64,000 nucleotides of DNA from Gimesia sp. GTDB lineage: Bacteria > Planctomycetota > Planctomycetia > Planctomycetales > Planctomycetaceae. The notes beneath the pieces were generated by a model, which was given only the letters and a program-made list of their open reading frames with translations, ran no database searches and was not told the origin of the DNA. Positions 1 through 11,892 of the stretch are shown here, piece after piece (position 1 is the first letter of the stretch; every line of letters begins with the position of its first letter). The DNA is taken from NCBI GenBank assembly GCA_002706765.1, contig PAJV01000013.1:248001-312000 (forward strand). The letters are read 5' to 3'. Position numbers and translations under genes: made by a program.

Positions 1-3158
<3,158 letters not shown>

Positions 3159-3159
<1 letters not shown>

Positions 3160-3207
3160 GACAAGGTTGTCAGGGAATATCTTTCACTGGATGTTCCCGG
3201 CTTGTCT
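3159..3207. terminator. possible hairpin between convergent genes
   Basis: AGACAAG at 3159-3165 pairs with CTTGTCT at 3201-3207, and GGGAA pairs with TTCCC inside. It sits between the ends of carB and the convergent methyltransferase gene, where a two-way terminator would be expected. There is no T-run on either side, so termination is an inference. Confidence 0.3.
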
Positions 3208-3222
3208 GGCTGCCGGTTTCAG

Positions 3223-3798
3223 TTATCGGTTCCGCCGCTTCCGCGCTGCATAGCTGTCGCGGCGTTTCTCGGCATGAAATACAAAGTAGCCGTCGATCTC
3301 ATGGACTTCGGTCCCACCGAAAATGCTGGTAAGTTTCTTCTGATACCACAACCGTCGACGAGTCACCATCACCAGCTTTCCGCCGATCTTCAGACGGTTG
3401 AAACCCTTCATGATGAAGTTCTTGGCGACGGAAAAATCTTCATGGTAAGGCGGGTTCGAGAGGATCCAGTCGAAGTCGGTCTCCTGATGATCGCGAAAAC
3501 CATCACTCTGTAAAACAGTCACTCCCGCAGCCGCATTACGTTCCGCATTCGTTTTTGAAATGCGAACTGCTTCGCCATCCACGTCGGTCATCACAACATT
3601 CTCAGCACCAACGATCTTCGCTGCCAGAATGCCTACCACACCACATCCGCAGCCCAGGTCCAGCACCCGCTCGCCTGATGCAAACGTTACGGTGGAGAGC
3701 ATCGCCTCGGTCCCCCGGTCCAGGCCTTTGGGGGAAAACAGCTCGGGCGTCGTTTCAAACAGGAACTGCTGACCGTGATAGGTAATAGAAAAAGGCAT
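3223..3798 (-). CDS. RsmC-like class I SAM-dependent methyltransferase
   Basis: A 191-residue cytoplasmic methyltransferase of the small-domain (MTS) type found in RsmC/RsmD-related enzymes, which methylate guanine N2 in rRNA. The SAM-binding motif DLGCGCG is at residues 47-53, the acidic end of strand 2 is TDVDGEAV (71-78), and the catalytic NPPY is at 115-118. The N-terminus (FETTPELFSPKGLDRGTEAML) resembles the region just before the catalytic domain of RsmC, but the extra N-terminal domain of E. coli RsmC is absent. The C-terminus is very basic (KRRDSYAARKRRNR), which fits RNA binding. The exact rRNA or tRNA target cannot be told from sequence. Confidence 0.85.
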   Translation of the reverse strand: MPFSITYHGQQFLFETTPELFSPKGLDRGTEAMLSTVTFASGERVLDLGCGCGVVGILAAKIVGAENVVMTDVDGEAVRISKTNAERNAAAGVTVLQSDGFRDHQETDFDWILSNPPYHEDFSVAKNFIMKGFNRLKIGGKLVMVTRRRLWYQKKLTSIFGGTEVHEIDGYFVFHAEKRRDSYAARKRRNR

Positions 3799-4020
3799 GC
3801 AGATTCGATAAGTCTGGTGATAGAAAGGGTTTTGTGTTAAGAATCCAGATTCATTGGAACCCGATGATTGTCTGGACTCACTGTGAAGATTACGTTATGA
3901 CCTGTATCTTTCAGGGAACCTTACACTTCCGGCAAGAATTTATCCACGACAAGTATCAGTTTTCCTGCCAGACAGGTTCAATTTCACCCGCTGATACCTG
4001 CGTGCTCAAGGATCCGGCGA

Positions 4021-6195
4021 ATGGAAAAAGTCACTCCGTCACATTTTAAGCCCGGCTTAACCACCTGGATTCTTACGAGCCTGGGGCTGGGGGTATTGTG
4101 TGGTCTGTTTTTTGGTGACTTGTGTTCCCCGCTGAAAGCGGTCGGCGATGTCTTCATCGGACTGCTGCAGATGACGGTTCTGCCTTACATCACGCTTTCG
4201 CTGATTTTAAATCTGGGCCGCATCTCAATTCGACAGACACGCAACATGGCGTTTACTGTCATCGTCCTGTTGCTGATTCTCTGGTGTATCGGCCTGTTTA
4301 GTGTCTGCCTGATGTCGCTCTCGTTTCCCTTCTGGCAGAAAGGTGCGTTCTTCAGTACCAGTATTGTTGAAGGTCCTAAGAGCGAGAGCCTCTACGACCT
4401 GTTCATTCCCTCAAACCCGTTTTTCTCACTCGCCAACAATGCCGTTCCCGCGGTGGTGCTATTTTCGATTGGTATGGGCATCGCGATCAGTGGCATTCCC
4501 AAACGCGAACGCCTGCTGGAACCGCTGTCCGTTGCCGTCAACGCTTTGATGCGGCTCAATCGCATGATTGTCCACATTTCACCGATCGGCATTTTTGCCA
4601 TCGTTTCTTACGCAATGGGCACACTCCCCTTTGAAAAGTTCGGTCTGCTGCAGGCTTACCTGATCACCTTTTCCGCCGCCACACTGCTGCTGGCGATTGG
4701 CATTCTGCCGATGCTGATTTCTGTCTGCACCCCCGTGCGTTACTGGGACGCCCTTAAAGTCTCACAGACTGCCGTCATCGCTTCGTTCGTACTGGGCAGT
4801 ACGTTTGCCGTGATACCCCTGATTGTGGAAGCGGCCCGCGAAATTCTGGACCGTTATCATCTGGAAAAAGAGGACACCGGCGGCTCACCCGATGTCCTGA
4901 TTCCGCTCGTCTTTCCTTTCCCCGACCTTGGTCGAATCGTCGGGTTGATCTTCATTCCTTTCTCTGCCTGGTTCTACGGCTCAAGCATGCTGCCTGAAGA
5001 ATACCCCCGCTTTCTCTCGCTGGGTATGGCCGGTTCCTTCGCGAAACCAGCCGTGACGATTCCCTGGCTGCTCGATCTGATGCACATCCCACATGACATC
5101 TTTCAGCTCTACCTGGCGGTTGGCATCTATACCACTCGCCTGGGTGATGCACTGCGTTCGGTCTACCTGTTTTCGTTTGCCATCCTGGCTGCGGCTTCGC
5201 TCTCCGGTACTCTTAAAATCCAGTGGAGACGTTTCATCTCCTGGTCGCTGTTCTCGTTGTGTGTCGCGGGAGTCGTGATTGCCGGCATTCACGCCGTACT
5301 CAACTACACGTTTAAAGACGTCTATCAATCCAAAGCACTCATCGCCGATCGCCAGTTGCTCTTTCCAGGTGCCAAAGAGATCATTCTGAAAACATCCGCT
5401 CCCAACCCCGAGCCGATTCTGTCTAACGAAACCCGCATCGATCGTATCCGTCGTCGCGGCACCATTCGGCTGGGCTTCGATCCCAAGCGGCTTCCCTTTT
5501 CCTACTTCAATGACCGCGGACAGCTGGTGGGCCTCGATATTGATATGGCACATCGACTGGCGCTCGACCTGGGAGTTGATATCGAATTTGTCCCCTTCAC
5601 ACCCCAGACACTGATTGATCAATTGAAACAGGATCATTTCGACCTGGCGATGTCAGGCCTGGAAGGCACCATCGAACGAGCGACCGCCTTCCCCGTCGCC
5701 GATTCCTACATGGACGTGACGCTGGCACTCGTACTGCCCGATTTTCGTAAAGTTGATTTCCTGGAGTTCGATAAATTACGCCATTCCGCTGATCTGAAAA
5801 TCGCAGTCGTCGCCAACAGTTTCTACGACGAAAAAGCTCACGAGTATTTCCCCAACGCGAGTTTCATTTCCATCAATTCCGAAGAAGATTTTTTCGAAGG
5901 CAATGCCGGCCACGCCGATCTGCTGGTGACAAGTGCTGAAACCGGGGCCGCCTGGACGTTGCTGTATCCGAAATTCTCGGTCATCAATCCCTTCAAGAAA
6001 AACATTCGCGTTCCCATGTATTACCTGGGTGCCCACGACATTGAGTTTGAAGAATTCATGGAAGTCTGGCTCGAACTCAAGAAGAAAGAGGGCGTCTTCG
6101 ACACGCTCTACAAATACTGGATTCTCGGCGAAACCATCAACTCCGACCCCCCACGCTGGTCGATCATCCGTGATGTCCTGCACTGGGTAGATTAA
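4021..6195 (+). CDS. dicarboxylate/amino-acid:cation symporter fused to a periplasmic solute-binding domain
   Basis: 724 residues in two parts. Residues about 10-400 are a DAACS-family (GltP/DctA) secondary transporter with many hydrophobic segments. They include the early glycine-rich membrane segment and a later PFPDLGRIVGLIFIPFSAW region that falls where the substrate-binding core of this family lies. Near 405-430 there is one more membrane span (FSLCVAGVVIAGIHAVL). From about 470 to 710 there is a family 3 extracellular solute-binding domain (RRGTIRLGFDPKRLPFSYFN, then GLDIDMAHRLALDLGVD), the fold normally used by ABC amino-acid importers. The extra span would place the binding domain in the periplasm. 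The likely role is uptake or sensing of a small acidic solute. The gene stands alone, with 222 bases upstream of its start and no ABC partner nearby. Confidence 0.88.
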   Translation: MEKVTPSHFKPGLTTWILTSLGLGVLCGLFFGDLCSPLKAVGDVFIGLLQMTVLPYITLSLILNLGRISIRQTRNMAFTVIVLLLILWCIGLFSVCLMSLSFPFWQKGAFFSTSIVEGPKSESLYDLFIPSNPFFSLANNAVPAVVLFSIGMGIAISGIPKRERLLEPLSVAVNALMRLNRMIVHISPIGIFAIVSYAMGTLPFEKFGLLQAYLITFSAATLLLAIGILPMLISVCTPVRYWDALKVSQTAVIASFVLGSTFAVIPLIVEAAREILDRYHLEKEDTGGSPDVLIPLVFPFPDLGRIVGLIFIPFSAWFYGSSMLPEEYPRFLSLGMAGSFAKPAVTIPWLLDLMHIPHDIFQLYLAVGIYTTRLGDALRSVYLFSFAILAAASLSGTLKIQWRRFISWSLFSLCVAGVVIAGIHAVLNYTFKDVYQSKALIADRQLLFPGAKEIILKTSAPNPEPILSNETRIDRIRRRGTIRLGFDPKRLPFSYFNDRGQLVGLDIDMAHRLALDLGVDIEFVPFTPQTLIDQLKQDHFDLAMSGLEGTIERATAFPVADSYMDVTLALVLPDFRKVDFLEFDKLRHSADLKIAVVANSFYDEKAHEYFPNASFISINSEEDFFEGNAGHADLLVTSAETGAAWTLLYPKFSVINPFKKNIRVPMYYLGAHDIEFEEFMEVWLELKKKEGVFDTLYKYWILGETINSDPPRWSIIRDVLHWVD

Positions 6196-6198
6196 CGC

Positions 6199-6241
6199 AG
6201 CGAGCAGACACTGTCAGGACAGACACTGAATCAGAACAGCC
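6199..6241 (+). repeat. partial copy of the intergenic repeat seen at 10741 and 11893
   Basis: The stretch ACTGTCAGGACAGACACTGA, followed by ATCAGAACAG, closely matches the start of the two longer repeats at 10741 and 11893 (ACTGTCAGRRCAGACACACA then AATCAGAACAAC). It lies just after the symporter gene and is also preceded by GCAGCGAGCA, a string that recurs in the 46-base element at 11516. Confidence 0.45.
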
Positions 6242-6387
6242 TTTCGAATCTCAATGTCAGACATTCAGCTCGTTCATGTTATTTTTCGTGGTAGAAATGT
6301 TTTGTCACTACGGCTTCCGATCTGCTACACTGCATCGACGAATGTATCCGTTTGTTTCTTCTATATAAATATAGCGAGGAGTGAAGA

Positions 6388-7533
6388 ATGGCCTGTCGTC
6401 TGTCACTCACGATCTTACTGTTGTTACTCTGTCTGCATTCCCCGTCCGTCATCCCTGCCGAAGAACCAGGTGCCGAACAACAGCGCCAGCTGAACCCGGA
6501 AGAAACGCAGCAGACACTCGTTTTCCTGTCGAAGCAGCTCACCACGAATCTTGATGCCATTCATACCTGGCAGGGAACTTATCTATACAGGAGCGAATCA
6601 TTATACCATCGGAGCAGGCTTGAACCCCCCAGTTGGAAGACCACGTATCGACTGCACCCTTTCTGGCTGGATCAACGACAGGATAAACTGCATGTAAGTA
6701 ATTATGTGATAGAAAAACCCGATGAACTCAATCAGCTGCAACCGATACCAGCCAAAATCGAAAGTAGTTTAAACGCACAATGGATTGTCGTCAAAGGGGA
6801 AGAGAGCCTGGAGTTGAGCGAGAAACGCTTCGGCTCCCTCTATGGTTTTCCTGAGACTGTTCAGAGACAAGTTGGCTGGGGCAGAGTTCTGTTTCGAAAA
6901 TGGAATTTTGAAATCGAACGGGATGGTCGGTTCTTCGATCCCAGGAAAAAAGTGCTGGGTACTGCCTCGGGCAGCTTTGCTCGCACCCCCGAGATGTATG
7001 CCAAAGTGCTCAGTGGCGCAGAGGGAAAAGAAAAACAGGAGACGTTTTCCAGACGGGTTACCATCACGGAAAAAAAACTGAAAGACGGGCAGAAACAGTT
7101 GATCGTCAAGATCGAGTACAATCGCGCGAAACCAAATGGTCTTCCCGAATTCAGACAAATGACCTACGACTCCCGGTTTGGATATAGTCCGGTGAAATAT
7201 GAGAGTTTACACGGGACTGTCCCGGATCGTATCCAGACATTTTCTTATAAAAACGTCAATGGCATCTACCTGCCTCAGAAAGTCATCTTTGAGGACTTTC
7301 AATTCAGACTAGTAGGTAAGCGTGAACTGACCTCACGGCGCACTTATACGTTACTTGATTCAAAACTGAATCAACCCATTAACCCGGATCAGTTCCAGAT
7401 CAAATCATTCAACCTGCAGTATGGCGAACGCATGCTGGACAGAACCAAAAACAAAGCCTTTATCCAGGACCAGGATGGCCTCGTCCCCGCCGAAGAATTT
7501 GAATTCAACAAAGAATCACAAAGTAAGAATTGA
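6388..7533 (+). CDS. secreted protein of unknown function
   Basis: A 381-residue protein with a clear Sec signal peptide (LSLTILLLLLCLHSPSVIPAEE) followed by a soluble, charged domain. The start is supported by AGCGAGGAGTGAAG just upstream. The mature part alternates beta-prone stretches such as WQGTYLYRSESLYHRS and GRFFDPRKKVLGTASGSFA. It ends in an acidic tail (VPAEEFEFNKESQSKN). The layout is like secreted planctomycete proteins with a LolA/DUF1571-type beta-sheet fold, but I see no motif that fixes a family. It is the last plus-strand gene before the convergent sulfatase genes. Confidence 0.75.
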   Translation: MACRLSLTILLLLLCLHSPSVIPAEEPGAEQQRQLNPEETQQTLVFLSKQLTTNLDAIHTWQGTYLYRSESLYHRSRLEPPSWKTTYRLHPFWLDQRQDKLHVSNYVIEKPDELNQLQPIPAKIESSLNAQWIVVKGEESLELSEKRFGSLYGFPETVQRQVGWGRVLFRKWNFEIERDGRFFDPRKKVLGTASGSFARTPEMYAKVLSGAEGKEKQETFSRRVTITEKKLKDGQKQLIVKIEYNRAKPNGLPEFRQMTYDSRFGYSPVKYESLHGTVPDRIQTFSYKNVNGIYLPQKVIFEDFQFRLVGKRELTSRRTYTLLDSKLNQPINPDQFQIKSFNLQYGERMLDRTKNKAFIQDQDGLVPAEEFEFNKESQSKN

Positions 7534-7608
7534 ATTCGGAGAACAGCAAACAACGGACGAATTTCTTCCGTCATAAAACAACGTTCATGTTTTTCATAGT
7601 AGCAAAAA

Positions 7609-9225
7609 TCACTTGGGATACACGCCCACGCGTTTCGCCCAGGCTTCCCACTTGTGTGCCAGATCGTTTACGATCGCCCGTCTGCGTGTTGCGAGATCAT
7701 TCAATTCCGTGCGGTCCGTCTTGAGATCATACAGTTCCCACTTCTGTGACTGATAACCTTTCGCCGGTGAAACGCCACGTCCGACCAGCTTCCAGTCGCC
7801 CGCTCTTACAAACGCATTACTTTCATGTTCAATGAAAAGAGGCTCGGTCCGGTTAAGCGGTTCTCCCTGCAACGCCGGACGCAGCGAAATGCCATCCAGC
7901 GCCGGGATTGTATTCCCGCTGAAAGTATCCGGGTACTTTGCTTCCGCCACATCAATCAGTGTCGGCATGATATCAATCAGCTGGGCCGGTTCCGTGTACC
8001 AGTCTGTTTGTGGCTTAATTTCAGCCGGCCAGTGCATGAAGAACGGTGTCGACGTACCCCCTTCGTGCGCGAAATGTTTATACAGGCGGAACGGCGTGTT
8101 AGACGCATTCGCCCACGCTTTGCCGTAACTGTTGCTGTTATCGAGATTGCGTTTTTCGATATCGTAAAATTCACCGCGACCCAGCACGCCCCCCTCGGCA
8201 CAGCCGCCATTGTCCGACAGAAACAGGATCAGCGTGTTTTCGTATTGTCCGCTCGATTTCAGAGAGTTAACCAGTTTACCGATGTTCTGATCCACGCGAT
8301 CCACCATCGCCGCATAGACGGCCATTTTAAGATCCATTTCGTCCTGCTTTTTTTCACTCAGAGTATCCCAGGCAGGTACTTCAGAGTCTCGAGGCGAAAG
8401 TTTCGTATTCGCCGGCAGCAGTCCCAGCTCTTTCTGTTTCGCCAGACGCTGTTCGCGGAGTTCGTCCCAGCCGATTTTGTATTTGCCGCGGTACTTTCGG
8501 ATCTCCTCTTCATGCGCCTGTAGCGGCCAGTGTGGTGCAGTGTAAGCGAGATACAGAAAGAAAGGTTTGTCCTGCGTCTCTTTTGCCTGTTGATGTTCAT
8601 TGAGAAAACGAATTGCATAATCGGTGTAGGCGTCTGTGGTATAGAATGGTCGGTCGGTGGTACTGGCAGGAGTCTCAATGTCTTCATTTCCGAATGTCAT
8701 GCCCCGCGGTGCGACAGGATGAAAGAACCGGGTTGCCCCCGAGACGCAGCCGAAATATTTATCGAAGCCGCGCTGCAGCGGCCAGCGATCCTGCGCGTTA
8801 AAGCCCAGATGCCATTTGCCCGTCATCAGTGTCGCATAACCGGCTGGCTTTAAAACTTCCGCCAGCGTGACACACTCGCGATTCAGATATCCCTGGTATG
8901 CGGGAGGTTTGGAATAGCCGCGGGGATCGCCGGGCGGGTTGGTCATCCAGCCAATTCCCGTCTGATGTGGATGCAGGCCTGTCATCAAAGTGGCCCGCGT
9001 AGGACAGCAGCGACCCGAATTATAAAACTGCGAAAACCGCACACCCCCGGCCGCCAGCGCATCGATGTGGGGCGTTTCAATCTCTCCGCCATAACAGCCG
9101 ATGTCAGAAAAGCCCATGTCATCGACCATGATCAGAATGATGTTGGGCCGCGCCGCTTCTACAGTTGATGTAATCAACAGACAGGCAAGACAGCACAGAC
9201 TGCAGAGCATTTTCAAAAAGTTCAT
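7609..9225 (-). CDS. secreted formylglycine-dependent sulfatase (arylsulfatase-like)
   Basis: 538 residues from the ATG at 9225. The frame is open further upstream, but the signal peptide MNFLKMLCSLCCLACLLITS starts here. It hydrolyses a sulfate ester, probably on a sulfated polysaccharide, outside the cytoplasm. Metal-binding VDDMGFSDIGC is at residues 34-44. The sulfatase signature CCPTRATLMTG starts at Cys73, which an anaerobic or aerobic sulfatase-maturing enzyme would convert to formylglycine. Later active-site segments such as TGKWHLG and FLSDNGG are present. The start is only 10 bases after the stop of the upstream sulfatase gene, so the two are probably one transcript. The maturation enzyme is not in the window. 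Confidence 0.93.
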   Translation of the reverse strand: MNFLKMLCSLCCLACLLITSTVEAARPNIILIMVDDMGFSDIGCYGGEIETPHIDALAAGGVRFSQFYNSGRCCPTRATLMTGLHPHQTGIGWMTNPPGDPRGYSKPPAYQGYLNRECVTLAEVLKPAGYATLMTGKWHLGFNAQDRWPLQRGFDKYFGCVSGATRFFHPVAPRGMTFGNEDIETPASTTDRPFYTTDAYTDYAIRFLNEHQQAKETQDKPFFLYLAYTAPHWPLQAHEEEIRKYRGKYKIGWDELREQRLAKQKELGLLPANTKLSPRDSEVPAWDTLSEKKQDEMDLKMAVYAAMVDRVDQNIGKLVNSLKSSGQYENTLILFLSDNGGCAEGGVLGRGEFYDIEKRNLDNSNSYGKAWANASNTPFRLYKHFAHEGGTSTPFFMHWPAEIKPQTDWYTEPAQLIDIMPTLIDVAEAKYPDTFSGNTIPALDGISLRPALQGEPLNRTEPLFIEHESNAFVRAGDWKLVGRGVSPAKGYQSQKWELYDLKTDRTELNDLATRRRAIVNDLAHKWEAWAKRVGVYPK

Positions 9226-9235
9226 CTGATTCTTT

Positions 9236-10657
9236 CTATTGATAATCTTTGCCTGCGTTACTGTTCGCACAGGAATTGATCCAGCGTTCCAGTTCGGTTT
9301 GAAAAGTCTTGACCAGTTCGGGATGGTCTGCAGCGACGTCAGTCGTCTCACCCGGATCGGCGATGATGTCAAACAGCTGGTACTGACTTTTGTTTTTACG
9401 CTGCGTTTTCAGCAGTTTAAACTGCTGAGTCATCCAGACCGCCTGCTTTTTAAACTGAAAGCCGATCGGTTGTGAGCGTTCTTTCAGTTTACCTTCGATG
9501 ACAGGCAGCAGATTCATTCCGTCCAGCGGACGGTCGGCGGGAAGAGGATGACCGGTCGCCGCGAGGACCGTAGGCAGGTAATCGCTGGTCACCATCGGGA
9601 AATCAGTGACAGAGCCGGGCTGGACTTTTCCCGGCCACTCGACCAGTGCCGGCACGCGAATTCCCCCTTCCAGCAGATCGCGTTTGCGACCGCGAAACGG
9701 CCCCGCAGAGCCGGGGGCACGCGCATTCCCTTCCGGTCCGTTGTCCGAACAGAACCAGATCAGCGTGTTTTCAGTTACATTCAATTGTTTCAACTTCGAT
9801 CTCAGACGACCCACCTGTTCGTCCATCGCGGTGATGCAGCCATAATAATTCGCATGATGCAGATCGTACTTGTCATACATCGCGCGATAGCGGGGACCGG
9901 CGACGACTGGCAGATGAGGCGTGTGGAACCAGATCACACAGAAAAACGGTTTCGACTGCTTTACCGAATCACTAATGAAAGGAACCGCCCGATCCATGAT
10001 GATCCGCGAATCATCGCCCCGCAGATTCTCTTTGACGATCTCCCCCTCCTGGTTCCAGTAATGTGTGCCATAAGCGGCAGACTGATCATTCTCATTCAAT
10101 GCTGCCCAGCCTTGACTGGATACTTTACCGGTGGGCTTGAGCATCGGGTCCCAGGTGGGGACTTTGGCTTCGGTTGAGAAACAGACTTCAAACCCGTTCT
10201 GCCACGGCGGAGAAAAGTGAGACGTATTTTCAGGACCGCCCCGATTCGAATCGCGCACCGTTTTCGTCAACGTTCCCAGGTGCCATTTCCCGAAGTGGCC
10301 TGTGCGATAACCGGCGGCTTTCAGTGATTCCGCCAATGTCTGTTCTTCCGGTTTCATGTGCCCGGCATTCGCCGTCACAACGCCATACCGAAACGGATTG
10401 CGGCCGGTAATACAACTGCCCCGGGTCGGACTGCAGACCGGTGCTGCTGCGTAGAAGCGTTTGAGATTCATCCCGTTCTGCGCCATCGCATCCAGGTGTG
10501 GTGTCTGAATAATCGTGTTCCCGTTAAACCCGGTATCCCCCCAGCCCAGATCATCGCACATGATCAGAATCACGTTAGGATTTTCAGCCGCCCGCGCTGT
10601 CAATGCAGACAGACAGACGACCAGACAGATCAGAGCAGCTAAGATTTTCCGCATCAT
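9236..10657 (-). CDS. secreted formylglycine-dependent sulfatase (arylsulfatase A-like)
   Basis: 473 residues from ATG 10657, which has GGAG at a proper distance; an in-frame GTG lies 9 bases further up. It has a Sec signal peptide (KILAALICLVVCLSALTARA), the metal-binding CDDLGWGD, and the signature CSPTRGSCITG with the formylglycine cysteine at about residue 75. GKWHLGT and WFCSDNGPEG supply further active-site residues. It is first in a two-sulfatase operon. The two proteins are clearly different in sequence, so they probably act on different sulfate positions rather than being a recent duplication. The true substrate is unknown. Confidence 0.93.
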   Translation of the reverse strand: MMRKILAALICLVVCLSALTARAAENPNVILIMCDDLGWGDTGFNGNTIIQTPHLDAMAQNGMNLKRFYAAAPVCSPTRGSCITGRNPFRYGVVTANAGHMKPEEQTLAESLKAAGYRTGHFGKWHLGTLTKTVRDSNRGGPENTSHFSPPWQNGFEVCFSTEAKVPTWDPMLKPTGKVSSQGWAALNENDQSAAYGTHYWNQEGEIVKENLRGDDSRIIMDRAVPFISDSVKQSKPFFCVIWFHTPHLPVVAGPRYRAMYDKYDLHHANYYGCITAMDEQVGRLRSKLKQLNVTENTLIWFCSDNGPEGNARAPGSAGPFRGRKRDLLEGGIRVPALVEWPGKVQPGSVTDFPMVTSDYLPTVLAATGHPLPADRPLDGMNLLPVIEGKLKERSQPIGFQFKKQAVWMTQQFKLLKTQRKNKSQYQLFDIIADPGETTDVAADHPELVKTFQTELERWINSCANSNAGKDYQ

Positions 10658-10740
10658 AAACAGCACTCCATCCTTCTCAGAAAGTCATGAGGTTCTCGAA
10701 TCGGGTGGCCGCGAATCCAAATCGCGGTGGTCACAGATTA

Positions 10741-10999
10741 CAGGAAACTGTCAGAACAGACACACAAATCAGAACAACAAAACCAACTCTGTCGAAGTAG
10801 GGTGCGGACCCATGTGTCCGCCCGCCTGGCGAGGTTCGATTTTGTATCACGCTACATGGGAAACTGGTCAAACATTCGATAGCGAAATTTCTACCACAAA
10901 AAAGTCGAAACCACTCGAAAGAAAATAAGGGCTCGGCCCGAATTTGATTCGGGTTCACCCCAGTCTGTATCATCAACAGTACCATCCTGAAAGGAAGGA
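10741..10999 (+). repeat. 258-base intergenic repeat, copy A
   Basis: It starts CAGGAAACTGTCAGAACAGA and runs to about GTACCATCCTGAAAGGAAGG. Copy B lies 1152 bases downstream in the same orientation. Blocks conserved in both copies are ACACAAATCAGAACAACAAA, CCCATGTGTC, CCGCCTGGCGAG, AAAAAGTCGAAACCA, GAAAGAAAATAAGGGCTCG and CCCAGTCTGTATCATCA. Small indels separate them, so this is an old, decaying copy. No open reading frame is conserved between copies. Confidence 0.8.
10937..10953. repeat. CCCGAAT-TTG-ATTCGGG palindrome
   Basis: Seven-base perfect arms with a three-base centre, inside repeat copy A. Related palindromes occur at 11522, 11861 and 36432, and an imperfect one at 12080. Confidence 0.7.
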
Positions 11000-11095
11000 C
11001 TGAACTTCGCACACCTGCTGCTACACATCCCCGCACTCCCTCTGCATAAAATGAACTTGACCGCTGCGCGCCGCTGGCGATAAGCGCTGTTTTGG

Positions 11096-11126
11096 GTCGC
11101 GCGCGTGTCCAGTTTACAGTGCACTG
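11096..11126 (+). repeat. 31-base motif shared with 55744-55774
   Basis: GTCGCGCGCGTGTCCAGTT is identical at both sites and the remaining bases are partly conserved, ending GCACTG in both. Both sites are in gene-free DNA and in the same orientation. Confidence 0.5.
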
Positions 11127-11460
11127 AAACACGGACCATCTGTTCCTGATCTTCACCATAAACAGGCCCCTTTTTTCCGGATAATCAGTTTTCATATTCA
11201 CACTCATTCCTGATGTGAGCCTGCGGGTCGCCACACATCGCAGCCCTTCGCCCCGGCACCGCCCCGACGTCGCAGCAGGTCGGTTCTCTGTCAACCCGTA
11301 TCGCCACATGATATTGTTCATCCCCCTTGACGCCCCCATGTCTTTCCACAAAATAATCGAACATGCAACGAAGCCACAGACCACTGAACCACAGATCGAA
11401 CACAAGAATGAAACCCACAAAAATAACAATATTTCAATGTCCTCTCACACAGGCGTGTGC

Positions 11461-11484
11461 CACTGTTCGGCTTGCCCGACAGTG
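11461..11484. repeat. hairpin element with CTTG loop, copy 1
   Basis: CACTGTTCGG, loop CTTG, then CCCGACAGTG gives a nearly perfect stem. The related hairpin at 11617 has different stem bases but keeps pairing and the CTTG loop. Such compensatory change suggests the folded form is what is kept. Confidence 0.6.
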
Positions 11485-11515
11485 CTTTGAGCAACCATCC
11501 CCACTCAGAAAAACA

Positions 11516-11561
11516 GGGTGAGCCCGAATGCAATTCGGGCCGAGCGCAGCGAGCAAGAGGT
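11516..11561 (+). repeat. 46-base dispersed element, copy 1 (inverted copy at 36408)
   Basis: It contains the palindrome GCCCGAAT-GCA-ATTCGGGC at 11522-11540, followed by CGAGCGCAGCGAGCAAGAGG. The reverse complement of 36408-36453 matches it at 44 of 46 positions. Both copies lie between genes. Confidence 0.8.
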
Positions 11562-11616
11562 CGCAGCTGCCAGGCACAATACGGAACCAGGCTCCCCACA
11601 CTCATTCGGCGGGTGG

Positions 11617-11639
11617 CACCGTTGGCTTGCCCAACGGTG
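11617..11639. repeat. hairpin element with CTTG loop, copy 2
   Basis: CACCGTTGG, loop CTTGC, CCAACGGTG: a perfect nine-base stem. See the copy at 11461. No T-run follows, so it is not a typical terminator. Confidence 0.6.
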
Positions 11640-11860
11640 AAGGTGATCACGGTTCCCTTACCTGGTTCACAAAGCATTATAAAAGAAGTCCCCTCCTCCC
11701 CGCAGATGAAAATCCCGAACCACTGAAAGTTCAAAAGAAGGATTAAAAAGGTGTCATCGATATTCATCATAGATCACCCCAGATGAGCCTCGTTTTTTTT
11801 CCAGTTCGCAAAAAACCGCGGCTAACGCCGTACGGCTAATTTTCGAGAAAGAATGGGTAG

Positions 11861-11879
11861 CCCCGAATGTAATTCGGGG
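11861..11879. repeat. CCCCGAAT-GTA-ATTCGGGG palindrome
   Basis: Perfect eight-base arms, lying just before repeat copy B. It is a variant of the palindrome inside the 46-base element. Confidence 0.7.
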
Positions 11880-11892
11880 TCGCCAGAGGCGA

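Noticed and set aside
10731-11429. Open frame of 232 codons on the minus strand, and others overlapping it on both strands
   Set aside because: They cross the repeat copies, have no ribosome-binding site, show Cys/Trp/Arg-rich random composition, and the repeats do not keep a frame between copies.
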